Origin: Anaeromyxobacter diazotrophicus
GTDB taxonomy: Bacteria; Myxococcota; Myxococcia; Myxococcales; Anaeromyxobacteraceae
NCBI RefSeq assembly: GCF_013340205.1
Contig: NZ_BJTG01000006.1
Span: 1-64,000 of the forward strand
Direction of reading: 5' to 3'
Length of the DNA: 64,000 nt
The translations under genes and the position numbers were made by a program. The notes beneath the pieces are model-generated. The model did no database searches, was not told the origin of the DNA, and saw only the letters and a list, made by a program, of their open reading frames with translations. Within the stretch, counting starts at the first letter, position 1, and each line of letters begins with the position of its first letter. Of this stretch, positions 41,318 through 49,980 are shown piece by piece.

Positions 41318-42654
41318 CCGCCCGCCGGCGAGCCGGAGGACACGTCGCGCAGGGACGGCCGGGGGGGCGGGCCGGCCAGCTCGGCCTCGGCGCGCAGCAG
41401 GAGCGGCTCGGTGCTGCCGACCAGGTGCGGCACGTCCAGGCAGTGCGCCCGCACGCCGGGCGCCGCCGCCCGCACCCGCTCGAGCGCGTCCGTGCGCCGG
41501 GCGTCCGGCAGGAGCACCCCGAGCAGCGCCGGCCCGAGCCGCCCGGCCAGCGCGCGCGGGAAGGCCGCCTTCAGCGCGGCCACCGTCTCGCCGAGGCGCG
41601 CCGGCTCGGGCGCGAGGACCGCCAGCGCCAGCGCCTGACGCCGCTCGGCCGCGCGCAGGGACGACACCTGCAGCGCCTGCGAGAACGCCTCGCGGCCGAG
41701 CACGTGCAGCTCGCGGTCGAGCCAGGCGAGCGAGGAGAAGGCGCTCTCCGGCTGGCCCGGGCGCTGGTGGCGCTCGCGCCACTCCAGCTCGGCCAGCACG
41801 CGCCGGGCGAGCACCGAGAGCAGCTCCAGGTCGAACGCGGTGAACGGGCGCGGCTTGAAGTCGAGCAGGCAGAGCGTGCCGAGCGCCAGGCCGCCCCGCG
41901 ACACCAGCGGCACCCCGGCGTAGAAGCGCAGCCCGCGCTCGCGGACCAGCACGTTGGAGGAGAAGAACGGGTTCTCGCGCGTGTCCAGCACCACCAGCGC
42001 CGCCCGCGCCACCACGGCGTGGGTGCAGAACGAGTCGTCGCGCGGGGTGCCGCGCGCCAGGGCCAGGTCGTCGGGCAGCCCGCAGTGGGCGTGCCAGTAC
42101 TGCTGATCCCGCAGGACGATGGACACGAGGCAGACCGGGACGTCGAAGATGGCCGCCACCCGCTTCGCGAACGCGTCGAGCGCCCCCGTCGGGGAGGGGC
42201 GGTCGAGCTCGAGCTCGAGCACCGCCCGTAGGCGCTGCCCTTCGTCGAGCGGGATGGGGCGGGCCGCCGGCCTGTCGGGGGCGGCGCCCCGGGCGAGCGC
42301 GTTCACCTGCCGCAGGAAGGCGTCGAGGTCGAAGGGCTTCGCGAGCGCGACGGCCGCTCCGAGCTCGAGCGCGGTGGCGAGGTACCCGTCGAAGGCCGAG
42401 GCGGCAAGCACCGGGGCGCGCCGGCCGGGCCGGAGCGCGTACTCGCGCAGGAAGGCGAGCCCGTCCATCTCCGGCATCATGAGGTCGAGCACGATGACCG
42501 CCGGCTCGGCCGCCGCGAGCAGGTCGAGGGCGTGCCGCCCGTGACGGGCGGTGAGGACCGTGTAGCCTTCGGCCTCCAGCGACTCCGTCTCGATGGCCGC
42601 GATCTCGGGGTCGTCCTCGACCACCAGGACCAGGGGCTTGCGCTGCTCGCTCAT
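41314..42654 (-). CDS. Response regulator with receiver and GAF domains and an unassigned C-terminus
   Basis: 446 residues. The receiver has D14/D15 (VEDDPE), phosphorylation site D57 (VLDLMMPEMDG) and lysine in LAKPFDL. Residues 155-300 are a GAF domain of the phytochrome-like type (DDSFCTHAVV; VLDTRENPFF; YAGVPLVSRGGLALGTLCLLD). The last 130 residues look like a worn nucleotide-cyclase or phosphoesterase-like fold: no GGDEF, EAL or HD motif can be found. A good ribosome site (GGGAGG) precedes the ATG. No cognate kinase is adjacent. The gene ends against dgt with a 4-bp overlap. Confidence 0.83.
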   Translation of the reverse strand: MSEQRKPLVLVVEDDPEIAAIETESLEAEGYTVLTARHGRHALDLLAAAEPAVIVLDLMMPEMDGLAFLREYALRPGRRAPVLAASAFDGYLATALELGAAVALAKPFDLDAFLRQVNALARGAAPDRPAARPIPLDEGQRLRAVLELELDRPSPTGALDAFAKRVAAIFDVPVCLVSIVLRDQQYWHAHCGLPDDLALARGTPRDDSFCTHAVVARAALVVLDTRENPFFSSNVLVRERGLRFYAGVPLVSRGGLALGTLCLLDFKPRPFTAFDLELLSVLARRVLAELEWRERHQRPGQPESAFSSLAWLDRELHVLGREAFSQALQVSSLRAAERRQALALAVLAPEPARLGETVAALKAAFPRALAGRLGPALLGVLLPDARRTDALERVRAAAPGVRAHCLDVPHLVGSTEPLLLRAEAELAGPPPRPSLRDVSSGSPAGG

Positions 42655-42738
42655 GTTCCGCCTCCCGCCGGGCGGAGCGGATCGTCACCGGCTTGCACGT
42701 GGAGTGCTAGCCGGAAAGGCATGCCCCGGGTGAGTCGT

Positions 42739-43584
42739 TCACGCGCTCGCGAGGCTGCTCACCGAGACCTGGAGCGAGCGGCTGACCGACACGACGCTGG
42801 CCTCCGGGACCTCGATGAACCCGTTCGGCTGCAGCAGGTGCGTGGCGAAGCAGACCGCCTTCACCTGCCGGTGGGGGCGGGTGCGCGGGTCGCTCTCCGG
42901 CGCGCCGAGCTCCAGCCCGCAGCGCGGACATGGGAAGATCCCCTCGAGCAGCGCGTAGTGGAGCGGGCGCCCCCGCCGCGTGGCGGCCAGGACCCGGCCG
43001 TTGGTGGCGACGAAGTTGAGGGCGCCCGGCCGGCCGCCGCCCGCCTCCCGGCTCCAGGTCTCGAGGTCGCGCGCCGTGAGCGCCAGCGCGTGGCCCACCA
43101 CCCGCGCCTCGACGTCGAGGTCGTCGAGGTGCCCGGCGTCGCGCAGGTGCTTGAGGAAGAGCGAGAAGGCCAGCTCCGAGTCGGTCTCGCCCTCGACGTT
43201 GCGGCGCAGGAAGTCGGGCAGCGCCTCCACCAGGCGCGGCTTCACCTCGGTGAACGCCTCCACCGTCCCGTCGTGGGCGAACAGCCAGCGGCGGAAGCGG
43301 AAGGGGTGCGTGTTCTCGTCCTTCTGCGCCCCCACCGTCGCGTAGCGCGCGTGGGCGAGCAGCGCCTCGCTGTCGATCGCGCCCGCGAGCTGGGTGAGGG
43401 TGAAGGTCGCGGGCGCCCCGCTCGGCCGCTTGCCGAGGAGGACGTCGTTTCCCTTGTAGTAGCCGAACCCATACGCGTCCGGGAGGCGGTCCGGCTCGCG
43501 GAGCGCGACGTGCGCCTCGAGCCGGCGCACCTGACACCGGAGCAGGTTGGGATCCGTCTGGAGGACCGCCAGCAGCGCACCCAT
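42739..43584 (-). CDS. Class II glutamine amidotransferase-like protein lacking the catalytic cysteine
   Basis: 281 residues. The Ntn glutaminase pattern is clear: HARYATVGA, ENTHPFRF and RWLFAHDGTVEAF, then GETDSELAF. The catalytic Cys should be residue 2, right after the initiator Met. Here the protein begins MGALLAVL, with Gly in that place, and no alternative start restores a Cys. A CPRC pair and a Tyr- and Phe-poor tail follow. The protein could bind glutamine or act without hydrolysis; its role is unknown. The ATG has CAGGAG upstream. It is divergent from the Hsp70-like gene and has no obvious synthase partner. Confidence 0.78.
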   Translation of the reverse strand: MGALLAVLQTDPNLLRCQVRRLEAHVALREPDRLPDAYGFGYYKGNDVLLGKRPSGAPATFTLTQLAGAIDSEALLAHARYATVGAQKDENTHPFRFRRWLFAHDGTVEAFTEVKPRLVEALPDFLRRNVEGETDSELAFSLFLKHLRDAGHLDDLDVEARVVGHALALTARDLETWSREAGGGRPGALNFVATNGRVLAATRRGRPLHYALLEGIFPCPRCGLELGAPESDPRTRPHRQVKAVCFATHLLQPNGFIEVPEASVVSVSRSLQVSVSSLASA

Positions 43585-43607
43585 CGAATTCGAGGCTCCT
43601 GGGCGCA

Positions 43608-43636
43608 GACGAAAGGGCGCCCACCTCCTCTATAAT
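43608..43636 (+). promoter_or_regulatory. Candidate promoter of the Hsp70-J operon
   Basis: A perfect TATAAT at 43631-43636 lies in the divergent space before ATG 43702. The hexamer 17 bp upstream is GACGAA (43608-43613), a poor -35. No CIRCE-like or sigma-32-like element is seen. Confidence 0.4.
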
Positions 43637-43701
43637 GACCACTCGGCCGCGGAGCAGCCGCCGCCGGCCGAGCGGGCGCAACCCCACCGGAACCGGAACT
43701 C

Positions 43702-45303
43702 ATGAGCGACGACATCGCCGTCGGGATCGACCTCGGGACCAGCTACAGCTGCGTGGCGGCCGTGCAGGACGGCGCGCCACAGGTGATCCCCAACGAATGG
43801 GGGGAGCTCACCCACGCCTCGGTGGTGAGCTTCCTCCCCGAGGGGACCGTCCTCGTCGGGAACAACGCCAAGAAGAACATCATCACCAACGCCGAGAACA
43901 CGGTCTATTCCGCCAAGCGGCTCATCGGCCGGTTCTTCTTCTCCGACGAGGTGAAGAAGGCCCAGGCGGTCATGCCGTACAAGATCGTGGAGGGGCCCAA
44001 CAACTCGGTCCGGGTGGAGGTGGGCGGGCGCGTGCTGGCCGTCCCGGAGATCTCGGCCCTGGTGCTGAAGGAGATGAAGGCGGTCGCGGAGACCGCCCTG
44101 GGGCGCGAGGTGAAGAAGGCGGTCGTCACCTGCCCGGCGTACTTCAACGACAACCAGCGGCAGGCCACCCGCGACGCCGCGCGCATCGCCGGGCTCCAGG
44201 TCCTGCGCATCATCAACGAGCCGACCGCGGCGGCGCTCGCCTACGGGTTCGGCAAGGACATCAACCAGCGGATCTGCGTCTACGACCTCGGCGGCGGCAC
44301 CTTCGACGTCTCCATCCTGGAGATCGGCAAGGACGTCTTCGAGGTGCTCTCCACCGCCGGCGACACCTACCTGGGCGGCGACGACTTCGACGACCGGATC
44401 ATGGGCTGGCTGGCGCAGGGCTTCCTCGAGGCCCACCAGCTCGACCTGCGGCAGAACAAGTTCTGCCTGCAGATGCTGAAGGAGGCGGGCGAGAAGGCGA
44501 AGATCGACGTGGGCCGCGACGGCGTCGCCCAGATCCACGTGCCGGCCATCTGCCAGACCGCCGAGGGCGAGGTGCTGGAGCTGCGCCAGACCCTCGCCGC
44601 CGACCAGTTCAACCGCATGGTGATGGACCTCGTGCAGCGCACGTTCAAGGTGTGCGACGAGGCGCTCCAGTCGGCCCGCCTCACCGCGGCCGACATCGAC
44701 GCGGTGATCCTGGTCGGGGGCCCGACGCGGCTGCCGGTCATCCGGCAGAGCGTGCAGCACTACTTCCAGAAGGAGCCCATGACCGGGGTGGACCCCGATC
44801 AGGTGGTGGCGCTCGGCGCCAGCATCCAGGCGGCGGCGCTGCTCGACGAGGCGGCGGCCACCACCGGGGCGGCGAGCTATCTCCTCGACGTGACGCCGCT
44901 CTCGCTGCGGGTGGGCACGGTGGGCGGCTTCACCGAGCGCATCATCGACAAGAACACCCCCATCCCCATCGAGAAGTCCAAGACCTTCACCACCAGCCGC
45001 GACGGCCAGGAGCGGGTCAAGATCCGCGTCTACCAGGGCGAGTCGAACCGCGCCGACGGCTGCGAGCTCCTGGGCGAGTTCGAGTTCTCCGGCTTCCGCA
45101 TCGCGTTCCGCGGCGAGGTGCAGATCCAGGTCACGTTCGAGATCGACCCGAACGGCATCGTCCACGTCTCCGCGACCGACCTCGAGACCGGCCAGCGCGC
45201 CTCCACCACCATCAGCCTCTCGTCCGGCCTCTCCGAGGGCGATCTCCAGACCGCCATCGACAAGAACGCCGAGATCGAGCTCGCCGGGCACCAGGCCGCC
45301 TGA
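43702..45303 (+). CDS. Hsp70 (DnaK) homologue without the C-terminal lid
   Basis: 533 residues. The ATPase domain is intact: [39 protein letters not shown] and [12 protein letters not shown], with [10 protein letters not shown]. The linker ([12 protein letters not shown]) and beta-sandwich substrate domain follow to about residue 505. The protein then stops after LAGHQAA, where DnaK has about 110 more residues forming the helical lid. It is therefore a specialised Hsp70, not the housekeeping DnaK. A J-domain gene overlaps the stop by one base, giving a chaperone pair. In Myxococcus a DnaK homologue (SglK) is needed for social motility; a similar role here is only a suggestion. Confidence 0.9.
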   Translation: MSDDIAVGIDLGTSYSCVAAVQDGAPQVIPNEWGELTHASVVSFLPEGTVLVGNNAKKNIITNAENTVYSAKRLIGRFFFSDEVKKAQAVMPYKIVEGPNNSVRVEVGGRVLAVPEISALVLKEMKAVAETALGREVKKAVVTCPAYFNDNQRQATRDAARIAGLQVLRIINEPTAAALAYGFGKDINQRICVYDLGGGTFDVSILEIGKDVFEVLSTAGDTYLGGDDFDDRIMGWLAQGFLEAHQLDLRQNKFCLQMLKEAGEKAKIDVGRDGVAQIHVPAICQTAEGEVLELRQTLAADQFNRMVMDLVQRTFKVCDEALQSARLTAADIDAVILVGGPTRLPVIRQSVQHYFQKEPMTGVDPDQVVALGASIQAAALLDEAAATTGAASYLLDVTPLSLRVGTVGGFTERIIDKNTPIPIEKSKTFTTSRDGQERVKIRVYQGESNRADGCELLGEFEFSGFRIAFRGEVQIQVTFEIDPNGIVHVSATDLETGQRASTTISLSSGLSEGDLQTAIDKNAEIELAGHQAA

Positions 45304-45857
45304 TGGACATCCAACTCATCATGGAGATCGAGCAGCGCGCCGCCGCGCTCGACGGCCTCGACTACTTCGAGGTGCTGCGGCTGCCGCGCGAGGCGGGGGC
45401 GGCCGAGGTGAAGGCGGCCTACTACCGCGAGTCGCGCGCCTTCCACCCCGATCGCTTCGCGGCGCTGCCCTCGCCCGAGCTGCGCGAGCTGGTCGGGCGC
45501 GTCTACCGCCGCGTCAACGAGGCCTACACCGTGCTGCGCGACGACGCGAAGCGGCGGAAGTACCTGGCCGACGTGTCCGGGCCGGAGCGCGCCGCCAAGC
45601 TCCGCTTCACGGAGGCGGAGGAGGCTGCGCTGCAGGACGAGCAGAAGCGGAAGCTCGAGGAGCAGCTCGGCCAGACCCCCAACGGCCGCAAGCTCTACGC
45701 GCAGGCGCTCGCGGACGTGGAGGCGCAGCGCTGGGACGCGGCGGAGCGCGCGCTCCGCTCGGCGCTCATGTACGAGCCGGCCAACGCCCGGTTCAAGGAG
45801 CTCCTGGCCCGGGTCGAGAAGTCGAAGCCGAAGGTGGACCCCTACAAGATCAGGTGA
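45303..45857 (+). CDS. J-domain protein with TPR-like C-terminus
   Basis: 184 residues. DYFEVLRLPREAGAAEVKAAY and FHPDRF (the HPD motif that stimulates Hsp70 ATPase) define a J domain at residues 18-85, followed by a charged helix. The last 60 residues (YAQALADVEAQRWDAAERAL; YEPANARFKELLARV) look like two TPR helix pairs that could hold a client. TGATGG makes the start overlap the Hsp70 stop by one base. The pair is likely made in equal amounts and works together. Confidence 0.88.
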   Translation: MDIQLIMEIEQRAAALDGLDYFEVLRLPREAGAAEVKAAYYRESRAFHPDRFAALPSPELRELVGRVYRRVNEAYTVLRDDAKRRKYLADVSGPERAAKLRFTEAEEAALQDEQKRKLEEQLGQTPNGRKLYAQALADVEAQRWDAAERALRSALMYEPANARFKELLARVEKSKPKVDPYKIR

Positions 45858-45870
45858 GCAACGCGGGAGG

Positions 45871-45897
45871 GGGGGCGGGGGCTCGTCCCCCGCCGCC
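45871..45897. terminator. Bidirectional hairpin between convergent genes
   Basis: GCGGGGG/CCCCCGC (45875-45881 and 45887-45893) with a 5-base loop, extended by flanking G and C runs, fills the 45-bp gap between the J-domain gene and the agmatinase gene end. There is no T-run, so it is only a probable terminator. Confidence 0.45.
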
Positions 45898-45902
45898 CGA
45901 GC

Positions 45903-46931
45903 TCACGACCGCGACTTCAGCATCCAGCCGATCATCTTGTAGAGCAGCCGCGCCCCCACGTTGCCGTCCCACGCGTCGCCGTCGGGGCCGGGCGCCACCT
46001 CCACCAGATCGAGGCCCACGATCCGGCGGCCGCTCGCGACCACCCCGGCGAGCAGCGCGCACGCCTGCTGGAAGGAGAGGCCGCCCGGCACCGGCGTGCC
46101 GGTGTGGGGGCAGAGCGTCGGGTCGAGGCCGTCGATGTCGAAGGAGAGGTACACGTCCCGCGGCAGCGCCTCGACGATGCGGCGCACCTGCGCGCCCCAG
46201 GTGACGCCCTCGAACCGCTCCGCGGCGAGCAGCGCGTCGTGGTGCACCACCACCCGCCCGCCCGCGCCGGCCGCGTACGCCATCTCCTCGTCGGAGACGT
46301 CCCGGATGCCCACCTGGACCAGCCGCGCCACGCCCGGCACGCCGTCCATCACGTTGCGCAGCACCGAGGCGTGGCTGTGCTGGAAGCCCTCGAAGGCGAG
46401 GCGCAGGTCGGCGTGCGCGTCGAGGTGGAGGACGCCCATCCCCGGGTAAGCGGCGGCGTGGGCGGCGATGGAGCCGAAGGCGACCGCGTGATCTCCGCCC
46501 ACCAGCCCGACCCGCTTCCCGGCCGCCAGGAGCCGGCGGACCTCGCCCTCCACCCAGTCGTTCACCTCGCGCGAGGCCGCGTCCACCCGCGCCGCCGCGG
46601 CGGCCAGCTCCGGCCCGCCGTTCGCGGCGCCCCCGGCGGCGATCACCGGCGCCGCCGCCGCGCGCGCCTCGCGATCGAGCGCCGCGACGTGCGCCGGGAT
46701 GGGCAGCATGTGGATGCCGGCCTCGTACGGGCGCCCGGTCTCGACGTCGTAGAGGTCGACCTGGCGGCTCGCCTCCAGGATGGCCGCGGGGCCGCCCGAG
46801 GCGCCGCCGCCGTACGAGGTGGTGGCCTCGAACGGCACCGGCACCAGCACCACCGCCGCCTCCTCTTCGGAGTGGGGCAGGCCGAACACGCCGGAGCCCT
46901 CGAGGGCCGCGGCGGAAGGATCGAAGGGCAT
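45903..46931 (-). CDS. Agmatinase/arginase family (ureohydrolase) enzyme
   Basis: 342 residues. The binuclear manganese site is complete: GGDHAVAFG, HLDAHADLR and FDIDGLDPTLCPHTGTP. These hydrolyse agmatine, arginine or related guanidino compounds to urea and an amine. The length and the GASGGP loop suit agmatinase. The gene lies nine bases after a deoxyhypusine-synthase-like gene on the same strand, which points to polyamine metabolism: agmatine to putrescine, then aminobutyl or aminopropyl transfer. The exact substrate cannot be read from sequence. Confidence 0.85.
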   Translation of the reverse strand: MPFDPSAAALEGSGVFGLPHSEEEAAVVLVPVPFEATTSYGGGASGGPAAILEASRQVDLYDVETGRPYEAGIHMLPIPAHVAALDREARAAAAPVIAAGGAANGGPELAAAAARVDAASREVNDWVEGEVRRLLAAGKRVGLVGGDHAVAFGSIAAHAAAYPGMGVLHLDAHADLRLAFEGFQHSHASVLRNVMDGVPGVARLVQVGIRDVSDEEMAYAAGAGGRVVVHHDALLAAERFEGVTWGAQVRRIVEALPRDVYLSFDIDGLDPTLCPHTGTPVPGGLSFQQACALLAGVVASGRRIVGLDLVEVAPGPDGDAWDGNVGARLLYKMIGWMLKSRS

Positions 46932-46940
46932 CAGGGGGAT

Positions 46941-48116
46941 CTAACGGCGCGGGAGCTTGCGGCCCGGGCCGGCCGTCTTCGTCTTGGCCGAGTCCTTCAC
47001 CTCGAGCATGGCGCCCTCGCCCGGGTGCTTCTTGAGGTGCGCCTGCTGCAGCGCGGCGTACATCTCCGGCAGCCGCTTGAAGAGGCGCTTCGGCTTGCGC
47101 TTCTTGCGGGTGGAGAGCGCGTAGGCGAAGACGAGCGGCGCCGCCACGGTCGTGTCGGAGTAGAGCACGACGTGGTTCTTCAGCATGTTCGCCTGCACCT
47201 TGCCCCAGGAGATGGCCTCCGAGGGCGTGGCGCCGGAGAGGCCGCCCCACTGCGGCGAGTCGGTCGAGATCTGCAGCACGAACTCGTGGCCGCCGCGGTT
47301 GAGGTCGAGGATCTGCCAGAGCGTCGGCTGGGTCTGCAGGTAGAAGTTCTTGGGCGAGCCGCCGCCGAGGATGACGACGCCGTTCACGTCCGCGTCGTAG
47401 ACGATGGCGGTGGACTCGAGCACGTCGAGGTCCGGGTCGATGGTGGTCTGGCCGCCGCGCAGCTTCATGGCCGCCACGTTCATGCCGATGGAGGAGTCGC
47501 CCGGCGAGCTGGTGAAGATGGGGACGTCGTACTGGGCGGCGGTGGCGACGAAGCTCTTCTCCGGCAGCGGCGCCTGCTGGCGCACGAGCTGGCCGAGGTA
47601 GTGGTGCAGCCGCGGGGTGGAGATGCGGCCGCGCAGCGCCTCGGGCGCCTTCTCCAGCGCCTCGCGCACGAAGGCGTCGGTGTCGAGCAGCGAGTCCTCG
47701 GTGATGAAGATGTCGTAGATGCGCTCGATGCCGGCCCGGTACAGCTCCTTGTCGTCCACCTGGAAGTGGCCCTGGACCACGGGCAGCTTCAACGCGAAGT
47801 GAAGGTCGTGGTAGATGTTCGCGCCGGTGGAGATGACGAGGTCGACGAAGCCGGCCTCCATCATCGCCTGGATGGCGCCGCCCATGCCGGCCGGGGTCAT
47901 CGCACCCGTGACGGTGAGGGCGATGGTGGCGCCCGAGTCGATCATGCGGCCGAACAGGTCGCACGCCTCGGCCAGCCGGCCGCCGTTGAAGGCGCCCGCC
48001 TTGCGGTACACGGCGACGAGCTCCTCCACCGTCATGCCGGGGGTGAGCCGCATCGGCTCGACGGGGGGGCGAGAGAGGTAGGCCTTGCGGAGCTGCTTCG
48101 GGGACTTGGGAGCCAT
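46941..48116 (-). CDS. Deoxyhypusine-synthase-like protein (homospermidine/polyamine synthase candidate)
   Basis: 391 residues. The DHS fold is evident: ALTVTGAMTPAGMGG and STGANIYHDLHFAL at the N-terminal half, GGGSPKNFYLQTQP, and PSEAISWGKVQAN with the catalytic-site lysine kept. True deoxyhypusine synthase modifies eIF5A, absent from bacteria. Bacterial homologues such as homospermidine synthase use the same NAD-dependent aminobutyl transfer on free polyamines. The neighbour is an agmatinase. The protein is shorter than the animal enzyme and has a Lys/Arg-rich tail. It is the upstream gene of a two-gene operon. Confidence 0.87.
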   Translation of the reverse strand: MAPKSPKQLRKAYLSRPPVEPMRLTPGMTVEELVAVYRKAGAFNGGRLAEACDLFGRMIDSGATIALTVTGAMTPAGMGGAIQAMMEAGFVDLVISTGANIYHDLHFALKLPVVQGHFQVDDKELYRAGIERIYDIFITEDSLLDTDAFVREALEKAPEALRGRISTPRLHHYLGQLVRQQAPLPEKSFVATAAQYDVPIFTSSPGDSSIGMNVAAMKLRGGQTTIDPDLDVLESTAIVYDADVNGVVILGGGSPKNFYLQTQPTLWQILDLNRGGHEFVLQISTDSPQWGGLSGATPSEAISWGKVQANMLKNHVVLYSDTTVAAPLVFAYALSTRKKRKPKRLFKRLPEMYAALQQAHLKKHPGEGAMLEVKDSAKTKTAGPGRKLPRR

Positions 48117-48210
48117 GGCGGGCGCGGAAGTTAGCCGCGCCGGCGGGGCGCGTCAACGCCCGGGACTCTCGGTGCGACGATCGCGGGGCGGCGAGCCCCG
48201 CTGGGCGGGC

Positions 48211-48684
48211 CTAGCTCGCGCCAGGGGCCGGCGCCATGAGCTGGACGAAGCCCACCTGCCCCTGCGCGTCGGGCTTCAGCGTGAGGCTCGCGAGCCGCGT
48301 CTGCCGGTACACCTCGAGCATCTTCTCCTGCGCCTCGCGCCACACGTCCACCATGGTGCAGAAGTGGGACTTGGCGCAGGGGTCCTCGCCGTCGAGGCAG
48401 ACGTTGATGGCGATGGGGCCCTCGACCGCCTCGATGACCTGGAGAAAGCTGATGTCGGCGGCGGGCTTCCCGAGAGCGTACCCACCGTGCGGCCCGCGGG
48501 TGGACTTCACCAGGCCCTCGTCGACCAGCGTCTTCAGGATCTTGGCCAGGAAGTCCTCGGGGACCATCATCTGGCGGGCGATCTCGCGGAACGGGACCAC
48601 GGCGTCGGGCGAGATGGAGGCCAGGTAGATCATGGCCCGGAGGCCGTAGTCGATCTTCCGGGAGATGCGCAGGACGTGCTGCAT
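48211..48684 (-). CDS. Rrf2-family transcription regulator with Fe-S cysteines
   Basis: 157 residues. The N-terminal winged helix (KIDYGLRAMIYLA, VPFREIARQMMVPEDFLAKIL and STRGPHGGYALGKP) matches Rrf2/IscR/NsrR. Three cysteines at 96, 103 and 109 (C-x6-C-x5-C) can hold an iron-sulfur cluster that senses redox, nitric oxide or iron-sulfur supply. No isc or suf genes are near; the divergent gene is a PHP phosphoesterase. It may regulate itself through the shared promoter at 48738-48746. Confidence 0.9.
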   Translation of the reverse strand: MQHVLRISRKIDYGLRAMIYLASISPDAVVPFREIARQMMVPEDFLAKILKTLVDEGLVKSTRGPHGGYALGKPAADISFLQVIEAVEGPIAINVCLDGEDPCAKSHFCTMVDVWREAQEKMLEVYRQTRLASLTLKPDAQGQVGFVQLMAPAPGAS

Positions 48685-48737
48685 GGCCCTCTTCGCTCGC
48701 TGGGGCCCGCGGCGAGGAGCCGAGGACCGGTCTGGCC

Positions 48738-48746
48738 GATTATAGT
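48738..48746. promoter_or_regulatory. Overlapping divergent -10 elements between the Rrf2 regulator and the PHP gene
   Basis: GATTATAGTATC at 48738-48749 reads TATAAT on the minus strand (complement 48739-48744), facing the Rrf2 gene, and TATAGT on the plus strand (48741-48746), facing the PHP gene. Both -35 regions are weak, as expected for a regulated promoter. The intergenic space is only 80 bp. Confidence 0.45.
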
Positions 48747-48764
48747 ATCAGGCAGAGGCCTCCC

Positions 48765-49598
48765 ATGACAGCGCTCGACGGCGCCATCGATCTCCACTCC
48801 CACTCGACCGCCAGCGACGGCCAATACCCCGCCGAGCAGGTGGCCGAGAGGGCGGCCGCGGCGGGGGTGGCGGTGTGGGCGCTCACCGACCACGACTCCG
48901 TCGCGCAGCTCCGGGCCGGCCGGGCGGCCGCCGAGGCGCACGGGCTGCGCTTCGTGCCGGGCATCGAGCTCTCGGTGCACCTGGACAAGCGCGAGGTCCA
49001 CCTGCTCGGCCACTTCGTCGACCCGGAGAGCGCCGAGCTGCGCGGCTTCGAGGACCTCCTGGCGGAGAAGCGGCGCGTCCGGATGGGGGAGATGATCCAC
49101 AAGCTGGCGGCGCTGGGCGTCGCGCTCACCCCGGAGGAGATCGAGAAGTTCAGCGGCGGGAAGACGCTGGCGCGGCCGCACGTGGCGCGCGCCATGGTCG
49201 AGCGGGGGATCGTCGGCTCGGTGAAGGAGGCCTTCGATCGCTTCCTGGGCGAGGGCCGCCCGGCGTTCGTCGGCCGCCACCGGATGCCGGTCGAGGACGC
49301 GATCGCGCTGGTGCGCGGCGCGGGCGGCGCCGCGACCATCGCCCACCCGGGTCTCAACCGCATCGAGCGCGGCGACCTGGAGCGCATGAAGGCCTGGGGC
49401 CTGTCCGGCGTCGAGACCTACCACGCCGACCACGTGCCCTCGCAGCGCGAGAAGTACCTCAAGATCTGCGCGGAGCTGGACCTCGTCCCCACCGCCGGCT
49501 CCGACTTCCACGGCCCGGAGGTCGCCCCCGGCCGCAAGCTGGGCATGGTGAGCATGAGCGAGGCCGAGCTCGAGCGGCTCGAGGCGCGGCGGGGGTGA
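48765..49598 (+). CDS. PHP-domain phosphoesterase (RNase AM / nucleoside 3',5'-bisphosphate phosphatase type)
   Basis: 277 residues, a complete PHP domain: AIDLHSHSTASDG, WALTDHDSVA, FVPGIELSV, and metal residues in IAHPGLN and TAGSDFHGP. It resembles YciV/RNase AM and nucleoside 3',5'-bisphosphate phosphatase proteins that trim short RNA or dephosphorylate pAp. The ATG is preceded by a weak site (GAGG about 8 bases away) and by TATAGT. Its downstream region is the unusual repeat region. Confidence 0.88.
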   Translation: MTALDGAIDLHSHSTASDGQYPAEQVAERAAAAGVAVWALTDHDSVAQLRAGRAAAEAHGLRFVPGIELSVHLDKREVHLLGHFVDPESAELRGFEDLLAEKRRVRMGEMIHKLAALGVALTPEEIEKFSGGKTLARPHVARAMVERGIVGSVKEAFDRFLGEGRPAFVGRHRMPVEDAIALVRGAGGAATIAHPGLNRIERGDLERMKAWGLSGVETYHADHVPSQREKYLKICAELDLVPTAGSDFHGPEVAPGRKLGMVSMSEAELERLEARRG

Positions 49599-49619
49599 CC
49601 GTGGCCCGGGTGGCGCGCG

Positions 49620-49701
49620 CGTGCGCCGCCCTGTGGCGGCAGGCGCTCCGCGCCGGATGGCCACACGTGCGCCGCCCCGCGTCGGCAGACGCTCCGGCGC
49701 C
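49620..49701. repeat. Imperfect tandem duplication of a 35-bp unit
   Basis: The units at 49620-49654 and 49666-49701 share 31 of 36 aligned positions (start CGTGCGCCGCCC, centre CGGCAG, end CGCTCC then GCGCC). They repeat with a 46-bp period. No reading frame here looks like protein. Confidence 0.65.
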
Positions 49702-49761
49702 CGTGCTCCGCGCCGCGGCGTGGCTCACGTGGCCTGACCGCGCGCAGGGTGCCCATGGCGC

Positions 49762-49912
49762 GGCTGCGGAATCTTGCCCCGCGCCGCGGAGGCGGCGCGG
49801 GGCTTCGGTCAGTCCTCGCCGCGACGCGGTCAACCTGGGCGCGGTCAGGCGAGAGGGAGCCAGGGGCGGCGCTCCGCAATGGCGCCTTCGCGCCTGCCGG
49901 CGCGGGGCGGCG
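49762..49912 (+). repeat. Copy A of a structured inverted-repeat element
   Basis: The unit begins GGCTGCGGAATCTTGC (49762-49777). A perfect 12-bp stem (49776-49787 with 49792-49803, loop GGAG) follows, then CTTCGGTCAGTCCTCGCC. After about 45 variable bases it has GGCGGCGCTCCGCAATG (49865-49881), a GGCGC/GCGCC hairpin and ends CGCGGGGCGGCG. Copy B is its reverse complement at 49981-50134. The element has no open frame of its own and no T-run, so it is not a simple terminator or insertion sequence. Confidence 0.85.
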
Positions 49913-49980
49913 CTCGCGGAGCAGCGTGGCCCGGCGCTCCGCGCGAACACCAGGAGGCCTCACCGCACCAGCCAGGGTCC

